Source: Poriferisphaera corsica (lineage in GTDB: Bacteria > Planctomycetota > Phycisphaerae > Phycisphaerales > Phycisphaeraceae). From it: a stretch of DNA of 64,000 nucleotides. Shown here piece by piece: positions 55,991 to 64,000 of the stretch (the first letter of the stretch is position 1; each line of letters starts with the position of its first letter). The position numbers and the translations under genes are program-made. Location of the stretch: contig NZ_CP036425.1 in NCBI RefSeq assembly GCF_007747445.1, forward strand, positions 3,642,175 to 3,706,174. The letters run 5' to 3'. The notes beneath the pieces are model-generated. The model saw nothing but the letters and a program-made list of their open reading frames with translations, was not told where the DNA came from and did not search any database.

Positions 55991-57169
55991 TTAGTGGAGG
56001 AAGAGGCGGATGCCGGTTTGGGACATGGCCATGTTGTGTTCGTTCGCTGCATCGATGACGAATTGATCGCGAGCGGAGCCGCCGGCTTGAATGACGAGTT
56101 TGACGCCTGATGCGGCAGCGCGGTCTAGGTTGTCGCGGAATGGGATGAAAGCGTCAGACGAGAGGACGACGTCGCCGGTCTTTGAAGCGAGGAAGTCGGC
56201 ACGCTCTTCATCAGTGATTGGATCAACGGGGCAACTAAGCGCTGATTCGACGGCTGCTTTTTCATCGTTGTTGAGTTCGTGCCAACGAACGAAGCCTTCG
56301 AGGGCGTTGACCTTTTCGGATTTGGGGATGTCTTTGAAGGTGAGGGTGAGTGCTTTTGGGTGCTGCTTGAGGAGCCAACGGTCGGCTTTGTCGCAGGCGA
56401 TGCGGGTGCAGGCGATGCGTGATTGTTGGCCTGCGCCGACACCGATGGCCTGGCCGTCAACGCCGACAGCGATGGAGTTGGATTGGGTGTGCTTGAGGGT
56501 GATGGTTGCAACGATGGCGGTTTCGATGGCTGCGGGAGTGAGAGTTTTGTTTTCGGTAACGACGTTGTTGGTGATGGTGTCGGCGGTGATGGCAATGTCG
56601 TTGAAGGTTTGCTCGAGGGTGATGCCGAAGTCTGTGCGCGACTCGGTTTGGGGTGGGGTGTAGTCGGGGTTCATTTGAAGCATGACGTAGTTGCCGGACT
56701 TCTTGGCTTTGAGGATTTCGAGTGCTTCGGGGTCGTATGCGGGGGCGATGATGCCGTCGGACACTTCGGGCTTGATGATATTTGCGAGTGTGACGTCGAC
56801 GGGTTCGGAGACAGCGATGAAGTCGCCGAAGGATGCGACGCGGTCGGATGAGCGGGCTTTGGCGTATGCGGTGGCGATGGGTGAGAGGTCAGTGGTGCGG
56901 TAGAAGTGCGCTTTGCAGAAATCTGATGTGAGCGGACCTGCGACAGCGGCGCCGGCTGGGGAAACGTGCTTGTAGGATGCGGCGGCGGGTTTCCCGGTGG
57001 CGATTTTGAGGTCGCGGACGAGTTGCCACGAACGGATGCCATCCATGAGGTTGATGTAGGAAGGAGAGCCGTTGACGACGGAGAGCGGGCAGGCTTGCTG
57101 GGAGTCGTCAAAGAGAACGCGAGCGGTAGGCTGATTGGGGTTGCAGCCATACTTGAGCTTGATTTCCAT
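55991..57169 (-). CDS. Stand-alone AICAR transformylase (PurH C-terminal domain only)
   Basis: 392 residues from ATG 57169 (MEIKLKYGCNPNQP), with GGA about 10 bases upstream. It corresponds to only the AICAR formyltransferase half of PurH; the IMP cyclohydrolase half is absent. Signatures: KYGCNPNQ, ASYKHVSPAGAAVAGP (the catalytic Lys-His pair), RSSDRVASFGDFIAVS, GQQSRIACTR and SDAFIPFRDNLDRAAA, GGSARD and the C-terminal GIRLFLH. It transfers formyl from 10-formyl-THF to AICAR in purine synthesis. The cyclohydrolase must be encoded elsewhere. An open frame upstream to 57550 is a shadow. Confidence 0.9.
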   Translation of the reverse strand: MEIKLKYGCNPNQPTARVLFDDSQQACPLSVVNGSPSYINLMDGIRSWQLVRDLKIATGKPAAASYKHVSPAGAAVAGPLTSDFCKAHFYRTTDLSPIATAYAKARSSDRVASFGDFIAVSEPVDVTLANIIKPEVSDGIIAPAYDPEALEILKAKKSGNYVMLQMNPDYTPPQTESRTDFGITLEQTFNDIAITADTITNNVVTENKTLTPAAIETAIVATITLKHTQSNSIAVGVDGQAIGVGAGQQSRIACTRIACDKADRWLLKQHPKALTLTFKDIPKSEKVNALEGFVRWHELNNDEKAAVESALSCPVDPITDEERADFLASKTGDVVLSSDAFIPFRDNLDRAAASGVKLVIQAGGSARDQFVIDAANEHNMAMSQTGIRLFLH

Positions 57170-57531
57170 CGAGCTGATTCCTGTAAACTGTTGTTTATGT
57201 GAAAGTTGCGAAAATTTCACAGGCGAAAATACCCTGCCCTGTTGATGGGAGGGTTGATTGTTGTAGCTAGATTTTAGCAGGAAAGGGAGGCGGTTGCCGG
57301 GAGGGGAAGTATGCGGGGACGAGATGTGAAGATGGGCAAGATGCTGGAAGGTGATTAGGGTGAGGAGTGAGTATGTTGGTGAGGCAAGTGGCGAGAAAGG
57401 CATGAAAATTAAGGGGGACTGAAGCGGGGTGGATTTTGGGGTTATCGGGGGTGGATGGCCGATAATTGGAACTTGGAGCGCGATCGGTGCGTGCCGATTG
57501 ATCCGAATGTAAATCATTGATTTGTAAGCAG
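57170..57531. other. Divergent intergenic region before ftsK
   Basis: Holds promoters for the transformylase and for ftsK. It is G-rich on the plus strand, as expected for this skew domain. No motif stands out. Confidence 0.35.
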
Positions 57532-60453
57532 ATGGCAAAAAAGAAAGCAAGCAAACGTAAGACGAAGAAACAACTGGAGCAGGAGCGCGAGGACAAGCTG
57601 ACTGCGTACCGGTTTATTGGCTGGGTGGCATTGGGGGCGGTGTGGCTGTTGGTGCTGGCATCGATGCTGTCGCATAACCCGTCTGATTATCCGGCTACAG
57701 GATTTGGCGTGCCAGATGTGGTGACGCAGAACTGGATCGGGAAATTTGGGGCGTTGTTGAGCGACAAGGTGTACCGGATGGCAGGGATTGGGAGTTGGGT
57801 AGTCATCGGCGGTGTTGGCGTGTGGCTGGCGATGATGGCTGTTGGCAAGACGGTCAATCAGTTGATCTTACGCGGAATAGGTTTGGTGGTGATGGCGGTG
57901 GCGGTGAGTTGCGTGGCGGGGGTGATGTTGCCGCTGCTTGGCGGTGGCGGGTATGAAGGAGAAGCTGGGAGCGGAGGCGCACTGGCTCGGATTATTAATG
58001 ATGAATTATTGATTGGGAAGTTTGGTAAGCCGGGCACGTTTGTGATCATGATGACGCTGCTGCTGGTGGGTGCGGTGTTGACCGTTGACCAATTCGTGTT
58101 GGCTGTGCCGATCTGGCTGGGGAGTAAATTGAGAGATATGGCGTTCCCGAAAGTGGAACTTCCGACAGAAGCGATTGGCGAAAAGATTGGTGGGCTGAAA
58201 CCGAAGTTGAGTATGCCGAAGCTGTTTGGATTTTGGCGTAAAAAGGATCAGGCTGGGCCGGGCGAAAAGGGCGGCGGATTGAGACGCAAGAAACGTGTTG
58301 ATCTGGATGAAATCGACGAAGATGCTGGTGGCTATGCTGGCGTGGAATCTTTTGATGCGGACGTGAATCGCTTGCGATCGAAACGTAAGCAAGATGAAGA
58401 AGAGGACGAGTACGAATACGAGTATGAGGAAGAGGAATACGAGGAAGGGGATGATGAGTATGAGTACGAAGAAGAGGAAGACGAAGAGGGAGCTGATGCG
58501 CCAGGCGCGTATGTGAGTGACAACAAGAAACGCAAATTCAATGCAGATACGATCCGTGAAAAAATCAAGCAGATGCCGATTAATCAGGCAGTGAAGCCGC
58601 GGCAAGGGACGGCAGAGCCGCCTCGTAGTCAGGAGATGGATCTGACTGGTTATCAATTCCCAGGGTTGGATTTACTTGAAGACGCAACGGGCAGCTTTAC
58701 GGATGAGCATGAACAGATTGTTCGTGAGCAAGCGATTCAACTCGAATCAGCGCTTAGAGAATATAAGATCAAGGGTGAGGTTGTTGGCATTGATACTGGC
58801 CCTGTGATCACGATGTTTGAAGTGAGACTTGCGCCGGGCACAAAAGTGGCTCGTATCAATGCGGTACAGAGCGACTTGGCTCGTGCGATGAAAGCGCAGA
58901 ACATGCGTATTGTTTCGAACATGGCGGGTAAGGATACAGTTGGATTTGAGGTGCCGAACATTAAGAAGGAAGTTGTTCGGATTAAGGAGTTGATGACGCA
59001 GCCTGATGAGACGGTACAGAAGATGAAGCTGCCGATGTTCTTGGGTAAGGATGCATCGGGTGCGCCGTTGATTGCAGACTTGAATGCGATGCCTCACATG
59101 CTGATTGCCGGTACGACGGGTTCTGGTAAGTCGGTATGTATGAACTCGATTATTACTTCGTTTATCTACACGAAGCGGCCTGACGAATTGAAACTCGTTT
59201 TGGTCGATCCGAAGATGGTTGAGATGAGTATGTTCCGTGATATACCGCACTTGATGTGTCCGGTGGTGACGGAGATGAGTAAAGCGGCTGCGATCCTTGA
59301 ATGGGCAGTGACGAAGATGGATGAACGTTACGAACTGCTTGCTGAGTGCGGTGTTCGTGATATTGCGTCTTACAATAAATTAGAGTGGGATGAGATTAAG
59401 GAACGCATGGAGCCGGCTACGCCTGAGGCAGAAGCGCGGATTCCGAAGAAATTGCCTTACCTCGTGATTGTCGTTGATGAGTTGGCAGACTTGATGATGA
59501 CGAACAAGGAAGTTGAAGGCGCGATTGTTCGTATTGCACAAAAGGCGCGCGCGGTTGGTATTCACTTGATTTTGGCGACGCAGCGGCCACAGGCGAATGT
59601 TGTGACGGGTTTGATCAAGTCGAACATGCCTTGTCGCGTGGCGTTTAAGGTTGCATCGGGTATGGACTCGCGTATCGTGCTTGACCAGAAGGGTGGCGAG
59701 CTATTGCTTGGTCATGGTGACATGCTGTTTTTAAGTCCGAGGACAAGCAAGATCACACGTGCGCAAGGTTGCTTTGTTGATGATATGGAGATTCGCAAGG
59801 CGGTTAAGTTCTTGAAGACGATCAGTCAGCAGTCGTTCGAGCCTGCACTCGTGCAGATTAAGTCGGATGGTTCGATGCCAGATCCGAGCGAGATGGATGA
59901 ACGACCGATTAACAAGCCGGGGTATAAAGAGTCGATGCTCGAGCATCATGATGATTTGTTTGATGATGCGGTGCGCGTTGTACTTGAAAGCAAGCGAGGA
60001 AGCGTCTCGCTGGTACAAAGACGACTGGGGATTGGGTATGGTCGCGCGGCGCGATTGATTGAAATGATGGAAGAGACAGGGATTTTAGGTAAGTTTAAAG
60101 AAGGTAAACCTCGCGAAGTATACATGACGCTTGAAGAATGGATGGCGATCAAGGCTGAAATGAAAAAAGAGCAAGAGGAAGAAGACAATCTTAATCGGCC
60201 AGTAACAAATCAAGAGGCCGCGGAGATGGAGGAAGGACAGGAAGAAAGTATCTACGAGGAAGGTGAAGAACCTTTTGAAGTTGATGACGAAGAGGTGGAA
60301 GAGGAAGATGACAGCGAGGAAGAAGAAATAGAAGAAGGCGACGAAGACGAGGAAGAAGAAGGGGAAGATGATGAGTATGAATATGAAGAAGAGGAGGAGG
60401 AAGGCGAAGAAGAATGGGATGAGGAAGAAGAGGAAGAAGAAAGCACTGCATGA
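57532..60453 (+). CDS. ftsK: DNA translocase FtsK
   Basis: 973 residues from ATG 57532 (MAKKKASKRK); a TTG at 57517 lies upstream. Four membrane helices are near 20-190. A linker with a highly acidic Glu/Asp/Tyr block (about 285-325) follows, then the alpha domain and the motor: GTTGSGKSV (Walker A near 528-535), LVIVVDELADLM (Walker B), ATQRPQANVVTG. The DNA-reading gamma winged helix is FDDAVRVVLESKRGSVSLVQ to GRAARLIEMMEETGIL. A second acidic tail of about 90 residues, unusual for the family, ends the protein. It clears and sorts chromosomes at the septum. A terminator follows. Confidence 0.95.
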   Translation: MAKKKASKRKTKKQLEQEREDKLTAYRFIGWVALGAVWLLVLASMLSHNPSDYPATGFGVPDVVTQNWIGKFGALLSDKVYRMAGIGSWVVIGGVGVWLAMMAVGKTVNQLILRGIGLVVMAVAVSCVAGVMLPLLGGGGYEGEAGSGGALARIINDELLIGKFGKPGTFVIMMTLLLVGAVLTVDQFVLAVPIWLGSKLRDMAFPKVELPTEAIGEKIGGLKPKLSMPKLFGFWRKKDQAGPGEKGGGLRRKKRVDLDEIDEDAGGYAGVESFDADVNRLRSKRKQDEEEDEYEYEYEEEEYEEGDDEYEYEEEEDEEGADAPGAYVSDNKKRKFNADTIREKIKQMPINQAVKPRQGTAEPPRSQEMDLTGYQFPGLDLLEDATGSFTDEHEQIVREQAIQLESALREYKIKGEVVGIDTGPVITMFEVRLAPGTKVARINAVQSDLARAMKAQNMRIVSNMAGKDTVGFEVPNIKKEVVRIKELMTQPDETVQKMKLPMFLGKDASGAPLIADLNAMPHMLIAGTTGSGKSVCMNSIITSFIYTKRPDELKLVLVDPKMVEMSMFRDIPHLMCPVVTEMSKAAAILEWAVTKMDERYELLAECGVRDIASYNKLEWDEIKERMEPATPEAEARIPKKLPYLVIVVDELADLMMTNKEVEGAIVRIAQKARAVGIHLILATQRPQANVVTGLIKSNMPCRVAFKVASGMDSRIVLDQKGGELLLGHGDMLFLSPRTSKITRAQGCFVDDMEIRKAVKFLKTISQQSFEPALVQIKSDGSMPDPSEMDERPINKPGYKESMLEHHDDLFDDAVRVVLESKRGSVSLVQRRLGIGYGRAARLIEMMEETGILGKFKEGKPREVYMTLEEWMAIKAEMKKEQEEEDNLNRPVTNQEAAEMEEGQEESIYEEGEEPFEVDDEEVEEEDDSEEEEIEEGDEDEEEEGEDDEYEYEEEEEEGEEEWDEEEEEEESTA

Positions 60454-60480
60454 AATGTGTGACTCACTTGGAATCAATGA

Positions 60481-60513
60481 AAAACCTCGCGGCATTCCGC
60501 GAGGTTTTTTTAA
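60481..60513. terminator. Terminator between ftsK and the PEP-CTERM gene
   Basis: AAAACCTCGCGG and CCGCGAGGTTTT make a perfect 12-bp stem with a CATT loop and a T7 run; the A run suits the minus strand too. Confidence 0.93.
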
Positions 60514-60536
60514 TGAGTAGAAAGATTGTTTTCTAT

Positions 60537-61292
60537 TTATGCATGACGGCGACGCAGCAGTGCAAGACCGCCGAGGCCGAGGAGTGCGAGTGATGCTGGC
60601 TCTGGAACTTCGGTGACGACGAGATTTTCGTACTCGTAGATGCCAGCATAGTTCGTAGCGGTATCACCCCAAATGATGTTAAAGCCAGTACCGTTCTTTG
60701 GAGCACCAGTACCGATTGGCGCCGGATAGGTACCGGGATCAGCAATGATAAGACCTGCAAGGTCTGCACCTGTGACGTTAACCCAGCCACCCAAACCATC
60801 TGATTTTTGAAGGTACTGACTGCTACGGTTGGCGGCATTACCACCAAGTAGCCAATCCAGATCACCAGCATTATCCATATCGGTTTCAAAAACCTTGAAC
60901 TGGCTCCACGTTGACCAGTCACTGCCACGATAATCGTTCTCAGTTGAGATGACGGCATAGTTTCCTGCACCATCGGTCACCCAAACGTTAACGTATGGGA
61001 TGATGCTTGGGGCAACGGTCTCGCCGGGTTGTGCAACCCAATCGAAGGAAACGGAACCAATTGAACCGAAAGTTTGACCATCGAAGTGGCTGGTGCCGTA
61101 TCCGACTTTTTGGCCACCGAGTGGTGTTTCACATTTTGCGCCATCACCGGTTGCGTTTTCAGTAATCGCAGGAACATCCCCGGTGCCGTTAGCATTACGG
61201 ATAACGAATGCATCGAAATCCATCGCATAGGCGGTGGTTGCTGAGAATGCAGCGGCAGCGACAAACAATGAAGTGAATAATTTAGATTTCAT
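60537..61292 (-). CDS. PEP-CTERM sorting-signal exported protein
   Basis: 251 residues. A signal peptide (MKSKLFTSLFVAAAAFSATT, cleavage near AYA) and a C-terminal sorting tail: VPEPASLALLG, a hydrophobic helix, then a basic RRR end. This is recognised by exosortase, which moves the protein to the surface, often with exopolysaccharide. The body is beta-rich with Asp, Gly and Asn. The RBS is GGAGAAGG. No exosortase gene is in the window, so it is encoded elsewhere. Confidence 0.93.
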   Translation of the reverse strand: MKSKLFTSLFVAAAAFSATTAYAMDFDAFVIRNANGTGDVPAITENATGDGAKCETPLGGQKVGYGTSHFDGQTFGSIGSVSFDWVAQPGETVAPSIIPYVNVWVTDGAGNYAVISTENDYRGSDWSTWSQFKVFETDMDNAGDLDWLLGGNAANRSSQYLQKSDGLGGWVNVTGADLAGLIIADPGTYPAPIGTGAPKNGTGFNIIWGDTATNYAGIYEYENLVVTEVPEPASLALLGLGGLALLRRRHA

Positions 61293-61683
61293 ATCCTTCT
61301 CCTACAAAGTAATGAACATCAAATAAAATGAATCATTATAAAAATTACAAATAACAACAATCACGCTAGCGATTAGATAGCGTAATCATAACTACAACCA
61401 TTCAATATGATCAGTAGCCAACAGGCGATATTATGCAAACTATTGAATCATAACTGAATACGAAAGCTATCGCGGAAATAACAAATCGCAAGCTCACGCA
61501 ACATATACAATCTTGTTTGACTCAACAAATCAGATAGGGTCTTTCTTCTCCTACCCCATCAATTCAAGGTCAAGTTTAAACTAGAATTTTCTTAGATCAA
61601 GAGCGTTTCTGTGTTTTGGGTAATATTTTGTCGTTTTTATGTTATTCGACAGCTAGCATTTGCCCTATCTTACCCAACCTGCT
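61293..61683. other. Intergenic region before PEP-CTERM gene
   Basis: 390 AT-rich bases holding the PEP-CTERM gene promoter. No other element is seen. Confidence 0.35.
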
Positions 61684-62463
61684 TTATTCATATGGCATCA
61701 TGCGGTGAGTGATTCTATAGGTTGGAGCAGCACCCAAAACATCGAAGAATTCTTCTGATGTTTCGTAATGCTGTTCGGATAAAGAACGAGCATTAACATT
61801 GACAGAAAAGAAAGGATCCATGAATGGCCAAGGGTCTAATCTCACGCCCCATTCATCAGGCTTATAACGAAGCGGCACATCATTAATATCATAGCTTACT
61901 GAACCTTCGAACCTATTCCACGGCAGGGCACCGATTAACATCAGGCTTAACCGATCAGCGAAAGTCATAATCCTTTGTGCTAAGCGCAAGTTAGGCCGTG
62001 TAAACCCTTCTTGGTATTCTGAAGGTTCTTCATCTCGCAAACGGGCGATGCTCAAATCTATTTGTTGATCCGTCCATGAAAGATAATGATCCACCAGACA
62101 TTGATCTTTAATATCACTTTTTGTTTCTGAAAAAATATATTTAAAATGCAGCAACACGAGTACTGCTTGATATCGATCTTCTTTGATCAGGCTTTCAATG
62201 CAATATTTGAGATACTTGATATGTGTACGAACAGGGAGCGAGAGAAATGAATAGGGGCAACCATCATCACTAATGAGAGGCTGATATTTATGTCTATGCC
62301 AACCATCGTCATGATGCTTAGTTGCGGTTATCAGTCTTTCCCATAAAGCTTTTGGAAGAATACACGGGCGCTGCCAATGTTGAATCATCTGCGCAGCATG
62401 CCTGGCATGGTCAGGCTGAAACACAATACGGATCATGTTATCGGATTGTGGGATTATGATCAT
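61684..62463 (-). CDS. DUF3891 family protein
   Basis: 259 residues from ATG 62463 (MIIIPQSDNM); a TTG at 62484 would add seven residues. Features match DUF3891: DHARHAAQMIQHWQ near the start, ITATKHHDDGWHRHK (a His/Asp cluster that could bind metal), VLLHFKYIF and the C-terminal DINDVPLRYKPDEW. Activity is not known; the HD-like His/Asp arrangement suggests a hydrolase. No clear Shine-Dalgarno. It follows the M3 peptidase gene at a distance of 157 bases. Confidence 0.82.
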   Translation of the reverse strand: MIIIPQSDNMIRIVFQPDHARHAAQMIQHWQRPCILPKALWERLITATKHHDDGWHRHKYQPLISDDGCPYSFLSLPVRTHIKYLKYCIESLIKEDRYQAVLVLLHFKYIFSETKSDIKDQCLVDHYLSWTDQQIDLSIARLRDEEPSEYQEGFTRPNLRLAQRIMTFADRLSLMLIGALPWNRFEGSVSYDINDVPLRYKPDEWGVRLDPWPFMDPFFSVNVNARSLSEQHYETSEEFFDVLGAAPTYRITHRMMPYE

Positions 62464-62620
62464 CTCAATAGACCATTCATACAATAGGATGAGATCAATA
62501 ATAGTATCGTGAAATTGCGACCTATCGTATAAGGTTTTATCTAGATATCACACATGAAGAATAAATAACGCCCCCCAGGCAAAATGGAAGGCGTTGCTGT
62601 TATTGATGATGTTATCGATA

Positions 62621-64000
62621 CTAGGCGGGCAGCGTTGCGAGTTCCTGTTCAAGTGTATCGATTAAGGGTTGAATGGTTTTCAAAGAGAAATCAAAGCTGA
62701 TTCCTGCAGCTGCAAATAATTCAGGGAGTGGCCGCGTACCACCAAGAGTTAAAGCTTTGCGGTAGAGCGACAGTGCTGTTGCTGGGTCTTGTCTGTAGAT
62801 GTTATAAAGCTGAAGCGCACCAAGTTGAGCAATGCCATATTCAATGTAGTAGAACGGGACATGAAATAAGTGGAGTTGCGCATGCCAACGAGCATCGCGT
62901 GCTTCTTCAAAACCGGTGTAATCGATGAGGCCTGTTGAAAAGCGTGCAAGGATATCACGCCATGCCTGAGTCCGCTGCTCAAGTGAATGGCCTTCGTTCG
63001 TATAAAGCCAATGCTGGAATTGGTCGATTGTGGCGATCCATGGCAGAACAGAAAGAATGCCTTCAAGATGCTTACGACGTGCGCGGTCTGCATCCGCTTG
63101 ATTGGGATAAAATTCACTGAGATACGGAGATGCAAACAATTCCATTGACATTGAAGCGACTTCGCAAAATTCGAGTGGCGCGTGCTGTAAAAAAACAAGC
63201 GGTTCACTTTCAGCCGCCCAAATATAATGGAAAGCATGGCCTGCTTCATGTAGCATTGTTTCGACATCGCGCTGCAAACCCGCTGCATTCATGAAAATAA
63301 ACGGTTGTTTTGATTCAGGCAACGAAGCTTGGAAACCACCTGCTCTTTTTCCAATGCGTGAGTCCAGATCTAGATTACGCCCCATTTTAAGCATGTCATA
63401 ATCAGCGGCCAAAGGGACTTCAATTTTACTAAAGATCGTTTTACAGCCACTAACCAGCCGCTGCACATCTGATTTATCAAAAGGCATAAGAGGTGATCGC
63501 CCTAATGGATCTACAGACGAATCCCATGGACGAAGCACATCAATGTTAAGCTGATTGGCTCGCTCTTGATGTAATTTTTTCATTAAAGGAACAATTGATT
63601 TTTCAACTGCATCCGCAAACTCATGACAATGCTGCGGGGTATAATCAAACCTGCACCATGATTTCCAGAGATATTCACGGTAGTTTTCACAGTCTGCGTT
63701 GGCTGCGATTTTACTACGGTTCTGTAGCATTTTTTCGAAAATATCATCTATCTTACCTCGATCATCTAATCGACGATTAGATGAAAGCGCCCATGTTTCC
63801 TCACGAACGGAACGATCGGTATCCTCAAGAAAACGGCCAATTTGCTGTAACGTGTAAGTTTCCCCGTCGTAATCAACAGTCATAGCACCGATTGTTTGGT
63901 CGTACTCTTTGTTAAGTTTGGCGTCTTCAACTTGCAACGGAATATTTTCATCACGAAAAAGATCAACGCTAGCTTGCCAATCCCGCGTCAGCAGCTCAAA
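62621..64000 (-). CDS. M3-family oligoendopeptidase (partial, N-terminus beyond window)
   Basis: The frame is open to the window edge; the sequence FELLTRDWQASVDLF continues in frame upstream of the first internal start, so the N-terminus is missing. Seen: VREETWALSSNRRL, the zinc-binding HEAGHAFHY (HExxH, near 63222-63250) and the third-ligand region APLEFCEVASMSMELFAS. The end is LFAAAGISFDFS. This is the oligoendopeptidase F-like branch of M3, cytoplasmic, cleaving oligopeptides. At least 459 residues are visible. Confidence 0.93.
   Translation of the reverse strand, partial: FELLTRDWQASVDLFRDENIPLQVEDAKLNKEYDQTIGAMTVDYDGETYTLQQIGRFLEDTDRSVREETWALSSNRRLDDRGKIDDIFEKMLQNRSKIAANADCENYREYLWKSWCRFDYTPQHCHEFADAVEKSIVPLMKKLHQERANQLNIDVLRPWDSSVDPLGRSPLMPFDKSDVQRLVSGCKTIFSKIEVPLAADYDMLKMGRNLDLDSRIGKRAGGFQASLPESKQPFIFMNAAGLQRDVETMLHEAGHAFHYIWAAESEPLVFLQHAPLEFCEVASMSMELFASPYLSEFYPNQADADRARRKHLEGILSVLPWIATIDQFQHWLYTNEGHSLEQRTQAWRDILARFSTGLIDYTGFEEARDARWHAQLHLFHVPFYYIEYGIAQLGALQLYNIYRQDPATALSLYRKALTLGGTRPLPELFAAAGISFDFSLKTIQPLIDTLEQELATLPA

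Noticed and set aside
57170-57550. N-terminal extension of the AICAR transformylase frame
   Set aside because: Overlaps the ftsK start, looks like low-complexity Pro/Ser/Pro sequence and precedes the conserved MEIKLKYGCNPNQ start with a Shine-Dalgarno.
58332-60495. Ser- and Leu-rich minus-strand frames opposite ftsK
   Set aside because: They are reverse translations of the acidic FtsK segments.
1-64000. Mobile elements, prophage, CRISPR or toxin-antitoxin systems
   Set aside because: No transposase, integrase, repeat-spacer array or paired small toxin genes could be identified on either strand.

Overview
This 64 kb window looks like the chromosome of a free-living, Gram-negative-type bacterium. 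Planctomycetota, class Phycisphaerae, fits best. That is an inference from family content: an adjacent DUF1800/Tat-exported DUF1501 pair, a PEP-CTERM exported protein ending in a PEPASLALLGLGG-type tail, and a membrane protein ending in a CxxCGYDLRG...CPECG zinc ribbon. No rRNA, CRISPR array, insertion sequence, integrase or phage gene is visible, and nearly all genes are intact. Several reading frames begin with GTG or TTG behind good Shine-Dalgarno sequences.

Layout. 1-11 kb (all minus strand): edge of a polysaccharide locus (partial glycosyltransferase, asparagine synthetase), the DUF1501/DUF1800 pair, an FHA-GAF histidine kinase, argH and a Cds1-like PLP enzyme. 11-18.3 kb: small conserved genes, UDP-glucuronate decarboxylase, a KduD-like dehydrogenase, a zinc-ribbon membrane protein, an SRPBCC protein, pterin dehydratase and an M42 peptidase. 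18.4-25.7 kb: tRNA-Pro, then a TetR regulator and a complete RND tripartite efflux operon. 26.4-29.7 kb: tRNA-Val, spmA/spmB and an orphan FixJ-like regulator. 30.4-35 kb: rmlB/rmlA and a two-domain glycosyltransferase. 35-40.6 kb: thioredoxin reductase, small START/SnoaL proteins, a chemoreceptor and ruvA. 40.7-43.6 kb: a DUF3592 protein and a MarR/aldo-keto reductase pair that share one operator. 43.6-51.1 kb: dut, a HAD phosphatase, cardiolipin synthase, a TetR regulator, a small kinase, holB and a flavin monooxygenase. 51.3-64 kb: an exported triple-repeat protein, ferredoxin-NADP reductase, a quinone-oxidoreductase-like gene, stand-alone AICAR transformylase, ftsK, a PEP-CTERM protein, DUF3891 and a partial M3 peptidase.

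The most unusual feature is compositional. The plus strand alternates between C/A-rich and G/T-rich domains of roughly 10-17 kb, regardless of gene direction. Two C-to-G switches (about 27.5 kb and about 52.0 kb) fall inside intact genes (spmA and the triple-repeat gene). Homopolymeric C tracts lie on the left and G tracts on the right of both switches. This resembles origin-type replication skew but occurs twice in 25 kb. I have only hand counts of short samples, so a proper skew plot is the key check.

The regulatory sites best supported by sequence are twin ATTAGC-N2-GCTAAT operators before marR and the aldo-keto reductase, promoters of both tRNAs, a promoter that would make trxB mRNA leaderless, and a set of clear intrinsic terminators, many between convergent genes.
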